From positions 131,410,293-131,474,292 of the forward strand of contig OZ018321.1 of assembly GCA_963969495.1 (NCBI GenBank): a stretch of DNA of 64,000 nt, read 5' to 3'. Shown here in pieces: positions 1 to 12,506 of the stretch. A model generated the notes under the pieces. The model did no database searches. It was not told the origin of the DNA and saw only the letters and a list, made by a program, of their open reading frames with translations. The translations under genes and the position numbers were made by a program. The stretch is from Ceratothoa steindachneri (Eukaryota; Arthropoda; Malacostraca; Isopoda; Cymothoidae). Within the stretch, counting starts at the first letter, position 1; the number at the start of each line of letters is the position of its first letter.

Positions 1-378
1 AGATCCTTATGTCATACCCAGAAAGCATGCACTTTGTCATCTATTCAAGAGTTTCTCCATGATAAGGAGATTTCCTGACGTATCAAAGCTAGAATGAAGT
101 GTGTTGCGTGCCTTCCCTGTTCATGACACCCCATATAGTCGACTTGGGCTTGCATCTTCTTCACATTTCCATTTCCCCTAACACTTACGGACTTTTCCCA
201 AGAAATATTGGGTAGAGATGCACTCGTAGGGTTAAGATATGTAAACAACGGTTACCTTTAATGCTTCATTGTCATATTGAGTAGAGAAATGTATTAGATT
301 TATACAAAAGTACTTTAATACCCCCCCTGCCACATATCTACCTAACATCTGTTTCTCATGAATACTCTGGATAGATCA

Positions 379-381
<3 letters not shown>
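1..381. other. Unrecognised AT-rich DNA with a 67-codon ORF
   Basis: I see no recognisable gene here. One short open frame runs on the minus strand from 248 to 45. Its product contains no motif that I can assign, and at this length it could be chance. The sequence ends against a (TA)n array. Confidence 0.3.

Positions 382-439
<58 letters not shown>
382..439. repeat. (TA)n microsatellite
   Basis: Uninterrupted TA dinucleotide run of about 29 units. It is the first of 18 such arrays in the window. Long YIYIYI frames through such arrays are artefacts and not genes. Confidence 0.97.
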
Positions 440-441
<2 letters not shown>

Positions 442-749
442 AGGTGGTACTAGAGTAATAATTTCAACTTAATAAAAATTACTAAAATATTAATAAATGC
501 TAAAAAATAAATAAACAACCCTCGGAAGCATATACAGTATCAAATGACAGTTAAAATATGATTGTGTTAAGATAATTATGTGATAAAGTAACTTCTGGCA
601 CACCGTGTAACAGTTTCAAATTAAAATTCTCTAGATATAATAGCCCGTCAGACAGAAAATGTGTTAATATAGTTAAATTTAAAAAATAATATAAGTTTTG
701 GTTATTATTGCCATACGATTGCATTTTGTTTTAGGGGGTATCTTAATAA
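440..749. other. AT-rich spacer
   Basis: AT-rich sequence with no coding frame, RNA gene or repeat that I can support. It leads into the satellite block. Confidence 0.4.
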
Positions 750-3078
750 ATCATTTCAAATTGACAATGAGGTTCACTTATTCGGGATCTATATTTATAT
801 CTTAAATGTTCTAAATGCTAATGAAGTTCACTTATTTAGGCTCTAAATTTATATCTTAAATGTTCTAAAAGTCAATACGGTTTACTTATTAAGGCCTTAA
901 ATTTATATCAGAAATATTCTAAACGTCAATGAGTTTCACTTAATCGGAAGGAAATTCATCTCTTAAATGTTCTAAACATCATTGAGGTTCACTTATTCAG
1001 GCTCTAAATTTATCTCTTAAATATTCTAAATGTTAATGAGTTTAACTTAACTGGGCTCGAAATATATCTCTTAAATGTTCTAAGCATCATTGAGGTTCAC
1101 TTATTCGGGCCCTAAATTTATCTCTTAAATATTCTGAAAGTTAATGAGTTTCACTTAACCGGGCTCGAAATTTATCTCTTAAATGTTCTAAATATCAATA
1201 AGGTTCACTTATTCATGCTTTAAATTTATCTCTTAAATGTTCTAAACGCCAATGAGGTTCACTTATTTGGTCTCTAAATTTATCGCTTAAATGTTCTAAA
1301 CGTCACTTAGGGTCACTTATTCGGGCACTAATTTTATCTCTTAAATGTTCTATACGTTAAAGAGGTTCACTTATTCGGGATCTAAATTTATCTCTTATTT
1401 GGGCTATAAATTTATATTTTTAATTATTTAAACGTGAAGTATGTTCAGTTATTCTGGCTCTATATTTATATCTTAAATGTTCTAAACGTCTATTATATCT
1501 CTTAAATGTTCTAAACTTCAATCAGGTTCACTTATTCGGGCTCGAAATTTACCTCTTAAATGATGTAAACATCATTGAGCTTCACTTATTTGGGCCCTAA
1601 TTTTATCTCTTAAATGTTCTATACGTTAAAGAGGTACACTTATTCGGGTCTAAATCTATCTCTTAATTTTTCCAAATGTCAATAAGTTTAATTTAATCGG
1701 ACTCTAAATTTATATTTTAAATGTTCTAAACATCATTGAGGTTCACTTAGTTGTGCTCGAAATTCATATATTAAATGTTCCAAACGGCAATGAGGTTGAC
1801 TCATTCTAACTCTAAATTGATCTCTTAAATGTTCTAAATGTCAATGTGGTTCACTTATTTGGGCTCTGAATTCATCTCTTTAATGTTATAAGAATTATTG
1901 AGGTTCCCTTCTTTGGGGCATAAATTTATGATTTTTATGTTCTAAACGTCAATGAGGTTTTTCATTCTTGCTGTAAATTTATCTCTAATATTTTCTAAAT
2001 ATTAATGAGTTTCAAATTTTCGAGCTCTAAATTGAAATCTAAATGTTCTAAATGCCAATGACTTTCACTTATTTGAGCTCTAAATTTATCTCTTAAATAT
2101 TCTAAATACCAATAAAGTTCACTTATTTTGGCTCCAAATTTATATGTTAAATGTTCTAAACGTCAATGATGTTCACTTAAAGAAGCTGTAAATATATCCC
2201 TTAAATGTTTTAAACCTCATTGAGGTTTACTTATTCTGACTGTAAATTTATGTCCCAAATGTTATAAATATAATGTGGTTCACTTATTCGTGCTCTAAAT
2301 TTATCTCTTAAATGTTCAAAGCATAAAGAACTCTACTTATTCGGCCTCTAAATTTATCTCCTAAATGTTCTAAACGTCAATCAGGTTAACTCTTTCGGGC
2401 TCTAAATTGATTTCTTAAATGTTCTAAACGTCAATGAGTTTCATTTATTTGGGCTCTAAATTTATCTCTTAAATGTTTTATGCATCATTGAGGTTCATTA
2501 TTTGGGGCCATAATTATATCTTTAATGTTCTAAATGTCAATGTGGTTTATTAATTCTGTCTGTAAATTTATCTCTTATATGTTCTAAATATCAATGAGGT
2601 TCACTTATCGGACCTAAATTTTATCACTTAAATGATCTGAACGTCAATGAGTTTCACTTATTCGATCTCTAAATTTATATCTTAAATTTTTTAAATATCA
2701 AGGAAGTTCACTTATCCGAGCTTTAAATTTATATCTTAAATCTTCTAAAAGTCCATGAGGTTGACTTATTCGAGCTATAAATATATCTTTTAAATGTTCT
2801 AAATATCAATGAGATTCCCTTATTCGGGCTTTAAATTTATCTCTTAAATGTTCTAAACTTCAAGTAGTTCTGCTATTCGGTCTATAAATTTATCTCCTAA
2901 ATGTTTTAAACATCATTGATGTTAACGTATTTGGGCCCTAAATTTATCTCTTTAATGTTCTAAATATCACTGAGGTTCAATTATTTGGTTCTAAATTTTT
3001 CTCTTAAATGTTCTAAACGTCAATGAGTTTCACTTATCAGGGTTCTAAATTTATCTCTGAATATTCTAAACCTCATTA
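750..3078. repeat. Diverged 54-bp tandem satellite, about 43 units
   Basis: The unit reads approximately TCTAAATTTATCTCTTAAAT, then GTTCTAAACGTCAATGAGGT, then TCACTTATTCGGGC, giving 54 bp. It repeats head to tail through the whole block with substitutions and small indels in nearly every unit. Sub-variants (for example GAGGTTC versus GAGTTTC, and CGTCAAT versus CATCATT) are interspersed. There is no spacer/repeat alternation as in a CRISPR and no open frame. The high divergence suggests an old array that is not being homogenised. Confidence 0.93.
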
Positions 3079-3150
3079 TACCTAAACAGATTTTGCCTTT
3101 CGTATAATTTAGCCCCTTTGATGCTTCCAATCATGGGAGAATACTTGGTA

Positions 3151-3184
3151 ACACACACACACACACACACACGCACACACACAC
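3151..3184. repeat. (CA)n microsatellite
   Basis: AC dinucleotide run of about 17 units with one ACGC interruption, just past the end of the satellite. Confidence 0.95.
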
Positions 3185-3690
3185 ATTATTTAAAGCGTCT
3201 AGAGTTGAAAAACTTCGCCAATGTGTGCTCTCGAGAGAATCCCAATATCATCCTTTGATTTCGTAAATGGTCTGTATGCCTAGATTTGGGCCCCTGGACT
3301 GAGATCGTTATTAAAAGGGTGAGATAAGGTAGGTAAGAGCTTGTGCCATTCAGAAACACTGACCCCATTTATGGGAAATCAGTTACAGGTTATATTTGAT
3401 AAAACTGCTCATCTGGCGACTGCTACCAAGGCCATAACTCACCATAATTAAGCTTTAGCCTAATAATAAACTACATTAAAATCTAGAAAAAAAATCACTA
3501 AAACCTCTAAACAAAAGAACTAGAAGAAACAAATGCAAAAACAAAGCTAACAAAAAAACGAGAAATACGACCGAATAAAGATGAAAGAAACACTCTGGTG
3601 TCGGGGAAGGACAGGCATCTGCCCGCCGCAAAAGCATGCGACTACTATTAAAGATTCAAATAATATAGAGGAGGCCAGCTTCCTCCAAGA
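3185..3690. other. Non-coding flank of LINE A copy 1
   Basis: No convincing coding frame. The last 130 bases are A-rich on the plus strand and adjoin the 3' side of a minus-strand LINE, so part of this may be its 3' untranslated region. The boundary cannot be fixed by eye. Confidence 0.35.
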
Positions 3691-3701
3691 ACTTAAAGAA
3701 T

Positions 3702-6298
3702 TCATATCTCTGTATGCACGTATTTGTCAAATACATGGGAAAAGCGGTAGCCAACCTGCTCCTCCTGGTCCCGGGACGGATAACGGGTGCGAAGATCTCC
3801 CATACTGGGATATTCAATAACATTGTGCCGAAGAGTCTGGTAGACAGCACAGTCGTCGATGTGAGGTCCAAAGGAGCCTTTTATTAAATGGTGATACGTA
3901 AAGCGTTTGTGCCTAATTCGAAGGCGACAAAAAGCGACCTGAAGCCGTCGAAGCATTGGAATTAGGTTCACTGGAACAGTCGCCGCTCGATGGTACGCAA
4001 CTTTAAGTTCCTTTCTGCTGTTTCCCACCTCTTCCAGTAGTCCGGCTTGATTTCTTCCATGTAGTGAGTGTGAGGAAGAGTGAAACGCTGGTTTGGTCAT
4101 CCTCGAGTACTCTTTGGCACGCTCATTTCACGTAATTCCCACATGTCCATAAACCCCGCAGAAGAAAATCTCTACATCTGCCCAGCTTCTGGCAAGTGAC
4201 GCGTCACAGATACCTAAAACCACAGTGCGTGGAGATTTCAATATCTCGCGGGCACTCAGGACGCTTTGTGAGTCTTAAACCGTACTGAGCGGTGTATTGC
4301 AATAAGCTCGGTGGTGAAGACAGACTTTTGGCCTGGTAGAGCCCTGCTGACTTCAAGCATAGGGGATATGGTTCGAAATCTCTCCCCCTCCTGGCAATTA
4401 GAGCCACCCAGGGTGACACGAGATGTGCTCCAAAGAATCGAACGCAATACTCCCGGTGCTGTGGAAACTTTTGAAGCTAAGGCGTGGCGAAAAATATACA
4501 AAAGTGGTACCTTCCAGGATGGCGTCTTGGGCAGAACTAGAGGCCCTACCGGCCATAAATATACAGCGAGCCCTCCTGGTAGTAACTAGCCATAATGCCG
4601 AAGGGCTTAAGGTATGACTGGCGCCTCTTTGTGATATAGGCATCACCGAGCTCGACCGAGGATGCATGAGAACTGTATATGGCGTAGAGCACGTGGTAGT
4701 TCCCCGGCATTGAGAAATGGGGATGTGAGAAACGCACTGGTCGACAGACGGAAACCAGTGTGGTCGATCGTGCCCACCTTTCTTAATATACGTTCAGATG
4801 TGGATGCGTAAAGCTTTGAACGAACAAAGGATCAGTATAAAAGCAAGGTGGTAGTCCTATCAGCACCCCACGTGCTGAACGGCCTGGAACGAATAATGTC
4901 CAAGGTGCCTGTACAAGAGACGCTAAGGCTGCAAATAAAGGCCTCTCAGGTAAGGTGTCAGTCGAAAACAAAACCAAGGAAATGTGCGAATTTACGAATT
5001 CGAGTGAGTCCCCTGTAAGGAGAAAATTTGGATCGAGGTAGAACAGTCGAAGGCGGCAGAAGTGCACTACCTTATTCTTGGCAAAGAAAATCAAAATCTG
5101 TGTGATTCGATATAAAGAGAGCTGCAGTTCTTTTCCTGTTGGAGTCGACGCACCAGAATCGGCATCTGGGCTACACCAAAAGAGATCGAAAGGTCGTCCA
5201 CATAGAATGTAGAACATAGCAAAAAAATCTTTTAGTACCATCGAGATGATAGTGTTGATGCTCAGGAGAAGGAATTTGGCACTAAGAACACTTTCTTGCT
5301 GGACAACTTCTTTCTGCCTAATTGGGCTGAAGATGTCGTAGAAATTCAAAATATGAAAATTGTTTGGCGCCCATTGTCCCCATTGTGTTGAGGATCTCCA
5401 TGATAGTATATCGCACTGCCGTATCGCAGGCATGCTTCAGACCGAAAAACAACGTGGTCTAGTGCAGTGGAACTTGCGAAAGCCACAGTGTGCAGAAGAG
5501 AGATGACCTCCGCTGTCCAGGAAGAAAGCTAATTTAACATTTAGAAAATTCTCCATCAACTTGCACACGCAATAGTTTAGAGTAATTGGGCAGAAAACGG
5601 CCGGGATAGAGTTAACCTCCTCGGTTTGCTAAAACTGAGCAGAATAGCCATTTGCCAGGAGTCTGAAAGTATACTCTCTGTTCATATCATGTTAAACAAA
5701 TCTAACAAAAAGGCTATGCCTCGTTCACATAGGTTTCGAAACATGGCATATGCTACACCGCCCTTGGTCTGGGCGATATTCCATATGCAATTTTTCCGTA
5801 ACATCACGACGTGAATTACATATAGGCTGGTGAAAAAAGCGGCTGCGAAAGACTCCGCCAAGGAATGTTTCCCTTCTTGCTGGAGGAGGGGGGGGCAGTG
5901 ATGCATAAAATCATCCACATTTTGGACACTTATCTCTAGCTCCTCAATCAGGTGGGCAGGGACATGATGCTTGGGGTTAATCGTGTAGTTCCTCCCTCCA
6001 GAGTGGTTGTTTACCGTTGCGGGGTCGCACAACCATTATACCCCGGGAGGATGGGCAAGGAGCACGCATCTTGCATAGTCTCCGGCAAACAAATAGCTAA
6101 CGAGGGACGGAAGGAGACAAGCGTCCACAGCGGCTTCCAGTTGGCCCTTAGTCCTTGGCAATTCCATTGAAGGAATATGCTTTCAAGGCCCAACTCGTAG
6201 GACATGCGGTGACCCTTCAAATAGAAGATCCACACGGGCATGGCCGTAAGCTTCCTGGATGCCAAAATCTTGAGGCTGCTATTCGCCCTACAAAGCAC
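3702..6298 (-). pseudogene. LINE ORF2 relic: endonuclease, RT, RNase H
   Basis: The fragments keep the order of a LINE ORF2. At 6298-6011 the frame contains LQWNCQGLRAN and then LAICLPETMQ, the start of an APE-like endonuclease (the usual form is LQWN..G and CLQET). At 6032-5682 and 5433-4783 are reverse transcriptase pieces, including KNKVVHFCRLR of the thumb region. At 4501-4256 PGQKSVFTTELIAIHRSVRF carries the RNase H glutamate, and near 4150 NERA marks the later aspartate loop. At 4100-3702 is the C-terminal region with VAFCRLRIRHKRFTYHHLIK and C/H residues. No single frame holds more than one domain, and the RT catalytic motif is not preserved. The gene would act in target-primed reverse transcription in the nucleus. 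Confidence 0.72.
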
Positions 6299-6299
6299 T

Positions 6300-9200
6300 A
6301 AGACGCTGTCACTTTTGATGACTTATCGAGGGAGGTTGGGCTCACTATGTGAGTTTTTCCTCCATCTGCCTCAAAACCTTTGGTAATGCGGCCCTCGTTT
6401 GAAGCATCACACGTCTATTACTCACCTGGTCCAGCATTGGATGGGTGCGTGGTAGCGAAAGTTTCTTTAGTGCTGTTAAATTTAGTGGGACAGCTTTAGG
6501 AGTCCTCGAAGACGGTCTCATGATATCCTCGTGCGATGTTCCTCCTTTGAATCCAACGACTCAACGGAGGCGTACGGTTGTTTTGCTTTATGGGATACGC
6601 TTACGCAGCACGGGATGAGGGGGTTCCCTGGTTTAAGCTGAAGCTACCCTCAGCTCTACTAGCTGAGCTCCGAGGGAGGGGTCATAACCAGAAGAATGAG
6701 TCTAAGTGGACGCAAAAGCGACTGTGTTCGTAGGTCTGAAAGGGCAAGGAGCAGAGGTCCTTTTAAAAGTTGATACATAGAAAGTCCCCAGTAGAGCCGT
6801 GCACGATAGCAGCAAGCCCTTAGCCTCGAGAAAAGATAGTCTGTCCGCAGCCTGAATAACTGGGTCTTCTCAAAAAGATAAGAGCTACATTGTTTCGAGG
6901 ATGTAGGGTTTAGCTAGCCACAATTCGCTCATTTAGGACTGCACAATACATATTAATCATTCAATTCCCTCGATCAATTTGCACAGGTTTTGGATTGACC
7001 CTATTTGACACATCTACAGGTTAGATTTATACGGCCGAAGCAATGGTAAGGGCAAAATTTCCATCACGGTTGTGGCCCTAAAGTCTCGACGCGGTAGCGA
7101 TACCAACCGGCACGCACCAGTTCAGGGAAACTGTCACGATCGAAAATAACGAATAGTGTAGGTGTAAGTCTTGAGCTCCGTCCCCCTGTTTTCTCTTCAC
7201 ACGTTTGACTTTGACAGTTTCTTAGTCTGCCAGATCTTCGTTATCTTCTAAAGTGTTGTCCACGACTTTCTTTGCATAGATTACCCCTCTCACAAAATTA
7301 ATGGTAAGGTGCGATGTCACTTACAGAGGCGAGCCATCAAGTGCCAGAAAAGTACTCATAATAACTGCTTGTAAAAGTTCTGCCGCATTTACCAGAGGGG
7401 TGCCTTCCGAGAAAAGGGAGACCTTTGGTTCTCTATCTTGAAGCATAACTAATACCTGACTTTAATCTAGCATGTGTGATTTGTAAGACATGTTCCAATC
7501 AATAAAGCGAACAATGAGGAAACTCTTGAAGTCGACAGTCTTGAAGACGCCGGGCAGCATCTCAATGAGGAGCCCGACGTCAGCGAGGCTCCACCCACCT
7601 TATCTGCAACTTCACTCTTCGTCATTATGTGGGTCTCGTCACCCGAGGGTGCTTCTGGACCTGAAGGTCCAGTCACGGCCTGATTATCTGCCGAAACATC
7701 AGGGGCCTATCCGTCCTACAACACCACCGGAAGGAGAGGAACACCTGTTCTACTTTGTCTTTTTGCCTTTATTCTTCTATTTACGAGAGAAAAGTGGAGA
7801 GTGAACTCTCTTTTCTTCATACCCGGAAGGGCCCCAAGGCCGGACGAGCCAGTGTCAGCCATATGTCCAAAATGAAAAAAGTTTGGGGCAAAATGCGGGC
7901 ACCAACCCGTAGAAGAGGTCCTTCCGCTCCTCATGATTCCGCCGTGGCCTCTAAAGCTTCAGAAGTATCTTGCACAGTGGCTGAGTTTAAAACGAAATTG
8001 CCTCCCATACGCCCTTGGACGACTCTGCCTTATATGGTGTGGACACCTCTTAGGCCATTTCTACCATATGAGTGTTTCAAGGTGGCCATTTTCCCAAGGT
8101 TTCATGGATCCCAACCAGTGACTCTCCCTGTTTATTGCCTGTAACAAAGGTCATTGGGGCTAGTGAGTAGTCCTCTATCAGAAAGGCAAATGGGGGGAAA
8201 GGGGGTAGGCTTGCCGGCCTCTAACAAGCTTATGATATATTTTTGCAGAACACTAACTAGGGGGCACGCCTTGACGGACCCCACCAACCCTTGGCCCTCT
8301 AAGGGAGTTGGCTCTATGGACCCGCTCCCACCGGTGGTTGCTTCTTTCTTGGCGGTCACATGCGATAGTTTTTTTTTAAGAGCCCATCTAGCAACTGCCT
8401 ACTAGAGCAAAATTCGATATAATCACCTTGCAATCTAATGCAAGGCTAGATAATAAACAAAAATGCAAAATACAGAAAAAACACAAAAACGAAGGCGAAA
8501 GAACAAAACAGAAAATAAAAATGCAGCTTGCCCCCGGCGCAGAAACATATGCCCTACAACAAAGAGAGTTGTAGTTGCGGCGTTGGCAATAGTCGTGGCG
8601 CAATGGCATGCCCCATGTGAAAGAAAATGATAGGCCACCGCTGGTACAGAGCTGGAATCGTCTGAGGGCAACTCCATAAAACGGAGAAAGCTCCCTCTCC
8701 GCTTTCTAAAAGTTGAATGGGCCCATGAGAAAGCACAGGGGCAACCCTTACTTCATATGTGAAGCTGTCCGGTGGCGACTCCAAAGAGGCGAAAGGGAAA
8801 ACCTTTTTGCAGAAAGCAGATGTTAGGAGGGGAGCTCCTAAACCGATGAGAGTGGTGTTTCAAATTCCTCCATTTCCTCAACAATAAAGTTGAACGAAGC
8901 TTAGCTGATAGGGACGCAGTCAGAAAATGAGAATGCAAACCAACAAATGAGACTCCGAAAACCTGTGACTAGTGAAAAGAAAAAAAAGGTTAGTGGGCTA
9001 TATCCTGCGTCCAGCCGCTTCCGCCAATCCATTCTTGGGTTTTCGGACTTTTCAAGGGTCCACTCTGGATGCATGAATGAAGGCACTAGAACATGTGCGG
9101 TGACACACACCAACGCGAGATTGCACAATAGACCGGTCGACCACAATGGCCGCATCTTTCAAATGAGCACCCAGAGAGGCAGAGCGACAGGATGGAATTC

Positions 9201-9860
9201 CTTAATAGACCATAACAATCGTTTACATGACGGCCAAGATCTTAATATCTGTTGTGGCAGACCTACAGACTGAAGCAGAGACTTTAACTTTGCCTGACAG
9301 CCAGCACTACGGTAAAGCCCACGCCTCATAAGCCCTACAACCGCAGAGATGAAGTAAGCCCATTACACGCAGAAAAGGCAATATTGGGGTAAAAACATCT
9401 CTTCCCGTTAATCGCAACCCACCTCCAGGACCCCTTAATCTTGGTCATTTGCAACCCAAGCATTAAGGGGCATTTTTCATAGAGACTCCAAAGCCTCTCT
9501 TTTGATACGACATGAGGTAGCTGGTTAGGTATTTGAGCCTAGACAAAGGGTTGAAGTGATTTTCGTATAAAAACAGGAATGCTGAGAGAGAACGCAGAAT
9601 AAGCACAACAACTTCCCACGACCCCGTCAGTGAGTTCAAGTCAACCCAGTAACGGAGCTTCCATAATGTGTCTCAGGCTGGGAGGGAATGCGGCTCCTCC
9701 TGGTACTAGGTTTAGCGGGATACAGACAGTATTTCTCTGCAGGGGAAAGTAGTTACAAATGTTAGTCATGAAAACTAAATCACAATGTACCACCCAACAC
9801 TCAATTCGCCATAGGCGTTCTTCGAACCTTAGAATAAGGCATTTTACGGTCGAAGCTGTA
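6300..9860 (-). other. 5' part of LINE A copy 1, no readable ORF1
   Basis: This 3.5-kb stretch is more GC-rich than the surrounding DNA and contains many short frames on both strands, none with a recognisable motif. By position and by patchy resemblance to 31.4-34.9 kb it should hold the LINE ORF1 and 5' untranslated region. I could not identify a zinc knuckle or other ORF1 signature. The longest plus-strand frame (7755-8144) is most likely an antisense shadow. Confidence 0.45.
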
Positions 9861-9862
9861 AA

Positions 9863-10139
9863 TTATGTTTCATCTAAATAATTCATCTCCCCAATTAGAC
9901 ATTTCGGAAAAGTTTTGACAAAGTCACTTCTTTTTTCCGGATTAATTTTAATGGAACAAATATTATGCCACCAATTTACAAAAACATTCTTTCTATCCTT
10001 AGAATAAGAACAGATAAATGTCTTCCACTGACATCCAAAAGCAAAATTTGTTTTACCAGTGATTTGCATTCATTTTAGGTGCATTTATCTCTCAGGGGGG
10101 CTACTCTGATTTACGTGGGTTCCGAACCACTGGTATATA
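9863..10139. other. Unassigned spacer with a 68-codon minus-strand frame
   Basis: An open frame from 10069 to 9863 on the minus strand has no motif that I recognise. The stretch ends at a Tc1-type terminal repeat. Confidence 0.3.
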
Positions 10140-11606
10140 CAGACATGGCCATAAATATTGATACTAATATATATTTTAATTTTGTTCCTTCGTTTTTTAA
10201 ATTCAGGTAATATAATAATTATTGTAATATCTAAATTATTTCATGTTTATTAAAAAATCAACATTTCAAAAAAAAAAATGCTTTCTTACGCTGAATCCAA
10301 AATAGCACTCTGGTAACTTTCATTCCCTGGAGCTTTGCTATTCGACCAAAAGCGTAAACTGATGATAAATATGAGTTAAATGAATGATGATGTGGAAAAT
10401 ATTTCGCAATATTTATTTTTTTTTTTTAAATAAATGTTTGAAACTTTTTTCCATTCCAGAAATGGTCCTATCCAAGAAAAGTGTTGAACCATGTTTTCTC
10501 TTCATCAAAGTGGCCTAAAAGGCAAGCAGATAGTTGCTAATGGTATTGCATCAAAGAACAGAATCTTTAGTATCATTAATAACTTAAAGCGACTGCTTAC
10601 ACTCCTATGAAGAAGTCTTTGGGGCGCACAACAGCTTCAAATGAACGCGAAGAACGACTCTTACTAAGGCGCCAGCTCAAAGATGGGGTTGTCTCCGGTG
10701 CCAAGTTTTCTCACAATTGGAAAGAGGTAGGTGTGAAACGTTTCGCGCGCGCAATAAGGCGAAGAATTTTTTTTACAAAGGTCTCGAGTCGACAATGGCT
10801 GCGAAAAAGCCTCATCTCCTAAAGACGAAGCATGTGGATAGGCTCCACTTTTGTAGGAAATATTAAAAATCGACTTTTAAAGACTAGAGTAAAGTGATAT
10901 TCCCTTTTGCTTGTTTGGGGCTTCTCAAAAAACCCTCATTAATAAGATAGTAAGAAAAAAGGATAATGTCCTGTGTCGTGTCCACGATGAAGTATTGAGA
11001 TACTCTCCACGCCTGGGGCTGCTTCTCATCTACGGGAACTGGAACACTAAAATTTACCCCAAATAATGTATGAACTTAAAATGGTACCAAAACGTGCTTT
11101 ATCAGTACCTTTTCTCAATAATTCATGACCAATTTGGAGATGATAACAGTATTTTTCAGCATGATGACGCATCTTGTCAAAAGCAAAAGCAATAACAAAG
11201 TTCTTGGCTGAAAAAATCGTCGAACCTTTGGGACCTTGGCCTGGGAATTCGCTAGATATCAACTTATTAGATAATTTGGGGCGATAATAAAACTGGGGGT
11301 AGATATACAAAAGCCATCAAAATGTGAACAGTTGCCGGTGCTTATTGAACGAAGATGGTCTCCAGCCTGCCAAAATAAATTGAAGCAGCTCTGAAAAATA
11401 ATGGAAATCATTGTAAATAATGACTGCGCGAATCAATTGACTGTATTTATTAATAAAATGGGTTGGGCGATAATTTTTCTTATTTCACATTAGAATTTTG
11501 ATACAAACATACTGAAGAAAATGCAAGACCTGATCATTTTTATTAATTTTATTACATGAAAATATATAAAATATATAGTAGCCTAAATATTTTTGGATAT
11601 GACTAC
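10140..11606 (+). mobile_element. Tc1-like DNA transposon, inactive
   Basis: The left end reads CAGACATGGCCATAAATATT. The right end, near 11580-11606, is a diverged inverted copy (CCTAAATATTTTTGGATATG on the plus strand). Both ends abut TA. The 1.47-kb length is normal for Tc1 elements. A degenerate transposase lies between the ends on the plus strand. Confidence 0.8.
10460..11390 (+). pseudogene. Tc1-type transposase relic
   Basis: The start is taken at the ATG that opens with MVLSKKSVEPC. The frame then breaks repeatedly. Recognisable Tc1 landmarks in order are AKKPHLLKTKHVDRLHF (end of the DNA-binding half), WGCFSSTGTG (the usual form is WGCF...G.G) and FQHDDASCQ (the usual form is FQQDNAPCH), which carries the second catalytic aspartate. 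The final DLNPIENLW region is barely readable. More than ten stops or frameshifts make it non-functional. The enzyme would cut and paste the element at TA dinucleotides. Confidence 0.78.
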
Positions 11607-11714
11607 AGCGTATGAGAGCCGACATTATGTCACCGGATTCTGGACTAAATCCAGTGAATAACAACATCCGATGTGGCTTAACTTCGCTAAAATCTGTTCG
11701 TTTTTTCCACCCTA

Positions 11715-11716
<2 letters not shown>

Positions 11717-11780
<64 letters not shown>
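11717..11780. repeat. (TA)n microsatellite
   Basis: About 32 TA units placed directly against a foldback hairpin on its right. Confidence 0.97.
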
Positions 11781-11783
<3 letters not shown>

Positions 11784-11894
11784 AAGAAGGGGCAAATGCA
11801 AGTTCTGCGGGTGATAACAACCACCACAGGGCTTTTGCCATATTTATTTTCTGCCGGTCACCCGCAGAACTTGCATTTGCTCCTTCTTCTTTGT
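11781..11894. repeat. Foldback hairpin, about 35-bp arms
   Basis: The left arm (11781-11814) includes GCAAATGCAAGTTCTGCGGG and the right arm (11858-11894) its inverted copy CCCGCAGAACTTGCATTTGC. The loop is about 43 bp. Pairing is almost perfect apart from a short length difference at the outer end. It lies immediately beside a (TA)n array, like other foldbacks in this window. It may be a MITE or the ends of an internally deleted transposon. Confidence 0.88.
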
Positions 11895-12025
11895 ATGTGA
11901 CTTGGGGATGAGCCTTTAAATTCTGAGCGGGTAAGAAGATGTGGTATAAAAATTCCTTGGAGGTTCCTAGCTTAGAGAGATACTGGGTTTGACGGGGTAA
12001 CGCTTGGGGCGAAATAGTGTCGCTG

Positions 12026-12224
12026 TGCCTGGTAGCTCAGCGGTAGAGCATCTGACCGGCAATCAGCAGACCCGGCGTTATCTCTGTCTTCTCGGTACAG
12101 GATTGCCTTCATTGTGTCGCCCTCTGCTCTCTTTGATTCTAGTCTTCTTCTAATGTCCTTTCTCTTACCTCTAAAAAACTCCTGTTTATTGTCTTATTGC
12201 TCATTCGCGTCCAATTTTCTCTTT

Positions 12225-12229
<5 letters not shown>
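12026..12229 (+). mobile_element. tRNA-derived SINE (sense head, TA-rich tail)
   Basis: The head begins with GCCTGGTAGCTCAGCGGTAG, a good tRNA D-arm/A-box. A 4-bp anticodon stem (CTGA/TCAG) around CCGGCAA follows, and the sequence then leaves tRNA similarity before any B-box. A pyrimidine-rich body of about 150 bp ends in CTCTTTCTTA and runs into (TA)n. The same body occurs inverted at 17.97-18.13 kb. The missing T-arm and acceptor 3' half exclude a functional tRNA. Confidence 0.72.

Positions 12230-12302
<73 letters not shown>
12230..12302. repeat. (TA)n microsatellite
   Basis: About 36 TA units, forming the tail of the SINE on the left and the border of a small hairpin on the right. Confidence 0.97.
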
Positions 12303-12304
<2 letters not shown>

Positions 12305-12394
12305 GAAAAAACTCACAAAGTGGCACGTGAGGAAAGCAATACACAGGAAAATGAAAGTGCTTGGATTCATCTTTTCATTTTCCTGTGGGTTAAT

Positions 12395-12399
<5 letters not shown>
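12303..12399. repeat. Short foldback between two (TA)n arrays
   Basis: CACAGGAAAATGAAA near 12341 pairs with TTTCATTTTCCTGTG near 12370. The outer ATGAAAA and TTTTCAT also pair, so most of the 97 bp folds on itself. It is bracketed on both sides by (TA)n. Confidence 0.75.

Positions 12400-12455
<56 letters not shown>
12400..12455. repeat. (TA)n microsatellite
   Basis: About 28 TA units, directly abutting the left inverted arm of a Penelope-like element. Confidence 0.97.
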
Positions 12456-12459
<4 letters not shown>

Positions 12460-12506
12460 CACGATGAAGGTAAGGACACATAGGAGGCTGAGGTACATGT
12501 GATTTA

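Larger units (their letters stand above)
3690..9860 (-). mobile_element. Non-LTR retrotransposon, family A copy 1 (decayed)
   Basis: A roughly 6-kb LINE on the minus strand. Reading from its 5' end (high coordinates) there is a 5' region without recognisable coding, an endonuclease start, reverse transcriptase remnants, an RNase H domain and a C-terminal region. A related copy in the same orientation lies at about 29.3-34.9 kb. The two also share short blocks in the presumed 5' region: near 8.75 versus 33.78 kb, 9.45 versus 34.45 kb and 9.62 versus 34.65 kb. The element has many stops and frameshifts and cannot be active. The APE-type endonuclease plus RNase H points to the Jockey/I group; the exact clade is uncertain. 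Confidence 0.72.

Noticed and set aside
45..248. 67-residue minus-strand protein
   Set aside because: No motif, no neighbouring continuation and a length compatible with chance; left as unrecognised DNA.
750..3078. CRISPR-like array
   Set aside because: Units are contiguous and all diverged; there is no alternation of constant repeat and unique spacer, and the DNA is eukaryotic.
12026..12074. Functional tRNA gene
   Set aside because: Only the D-arm and anticodon arm are present; T-arm and acceptor 3' half are missing, and the sequence is part of a dispersed SINE.
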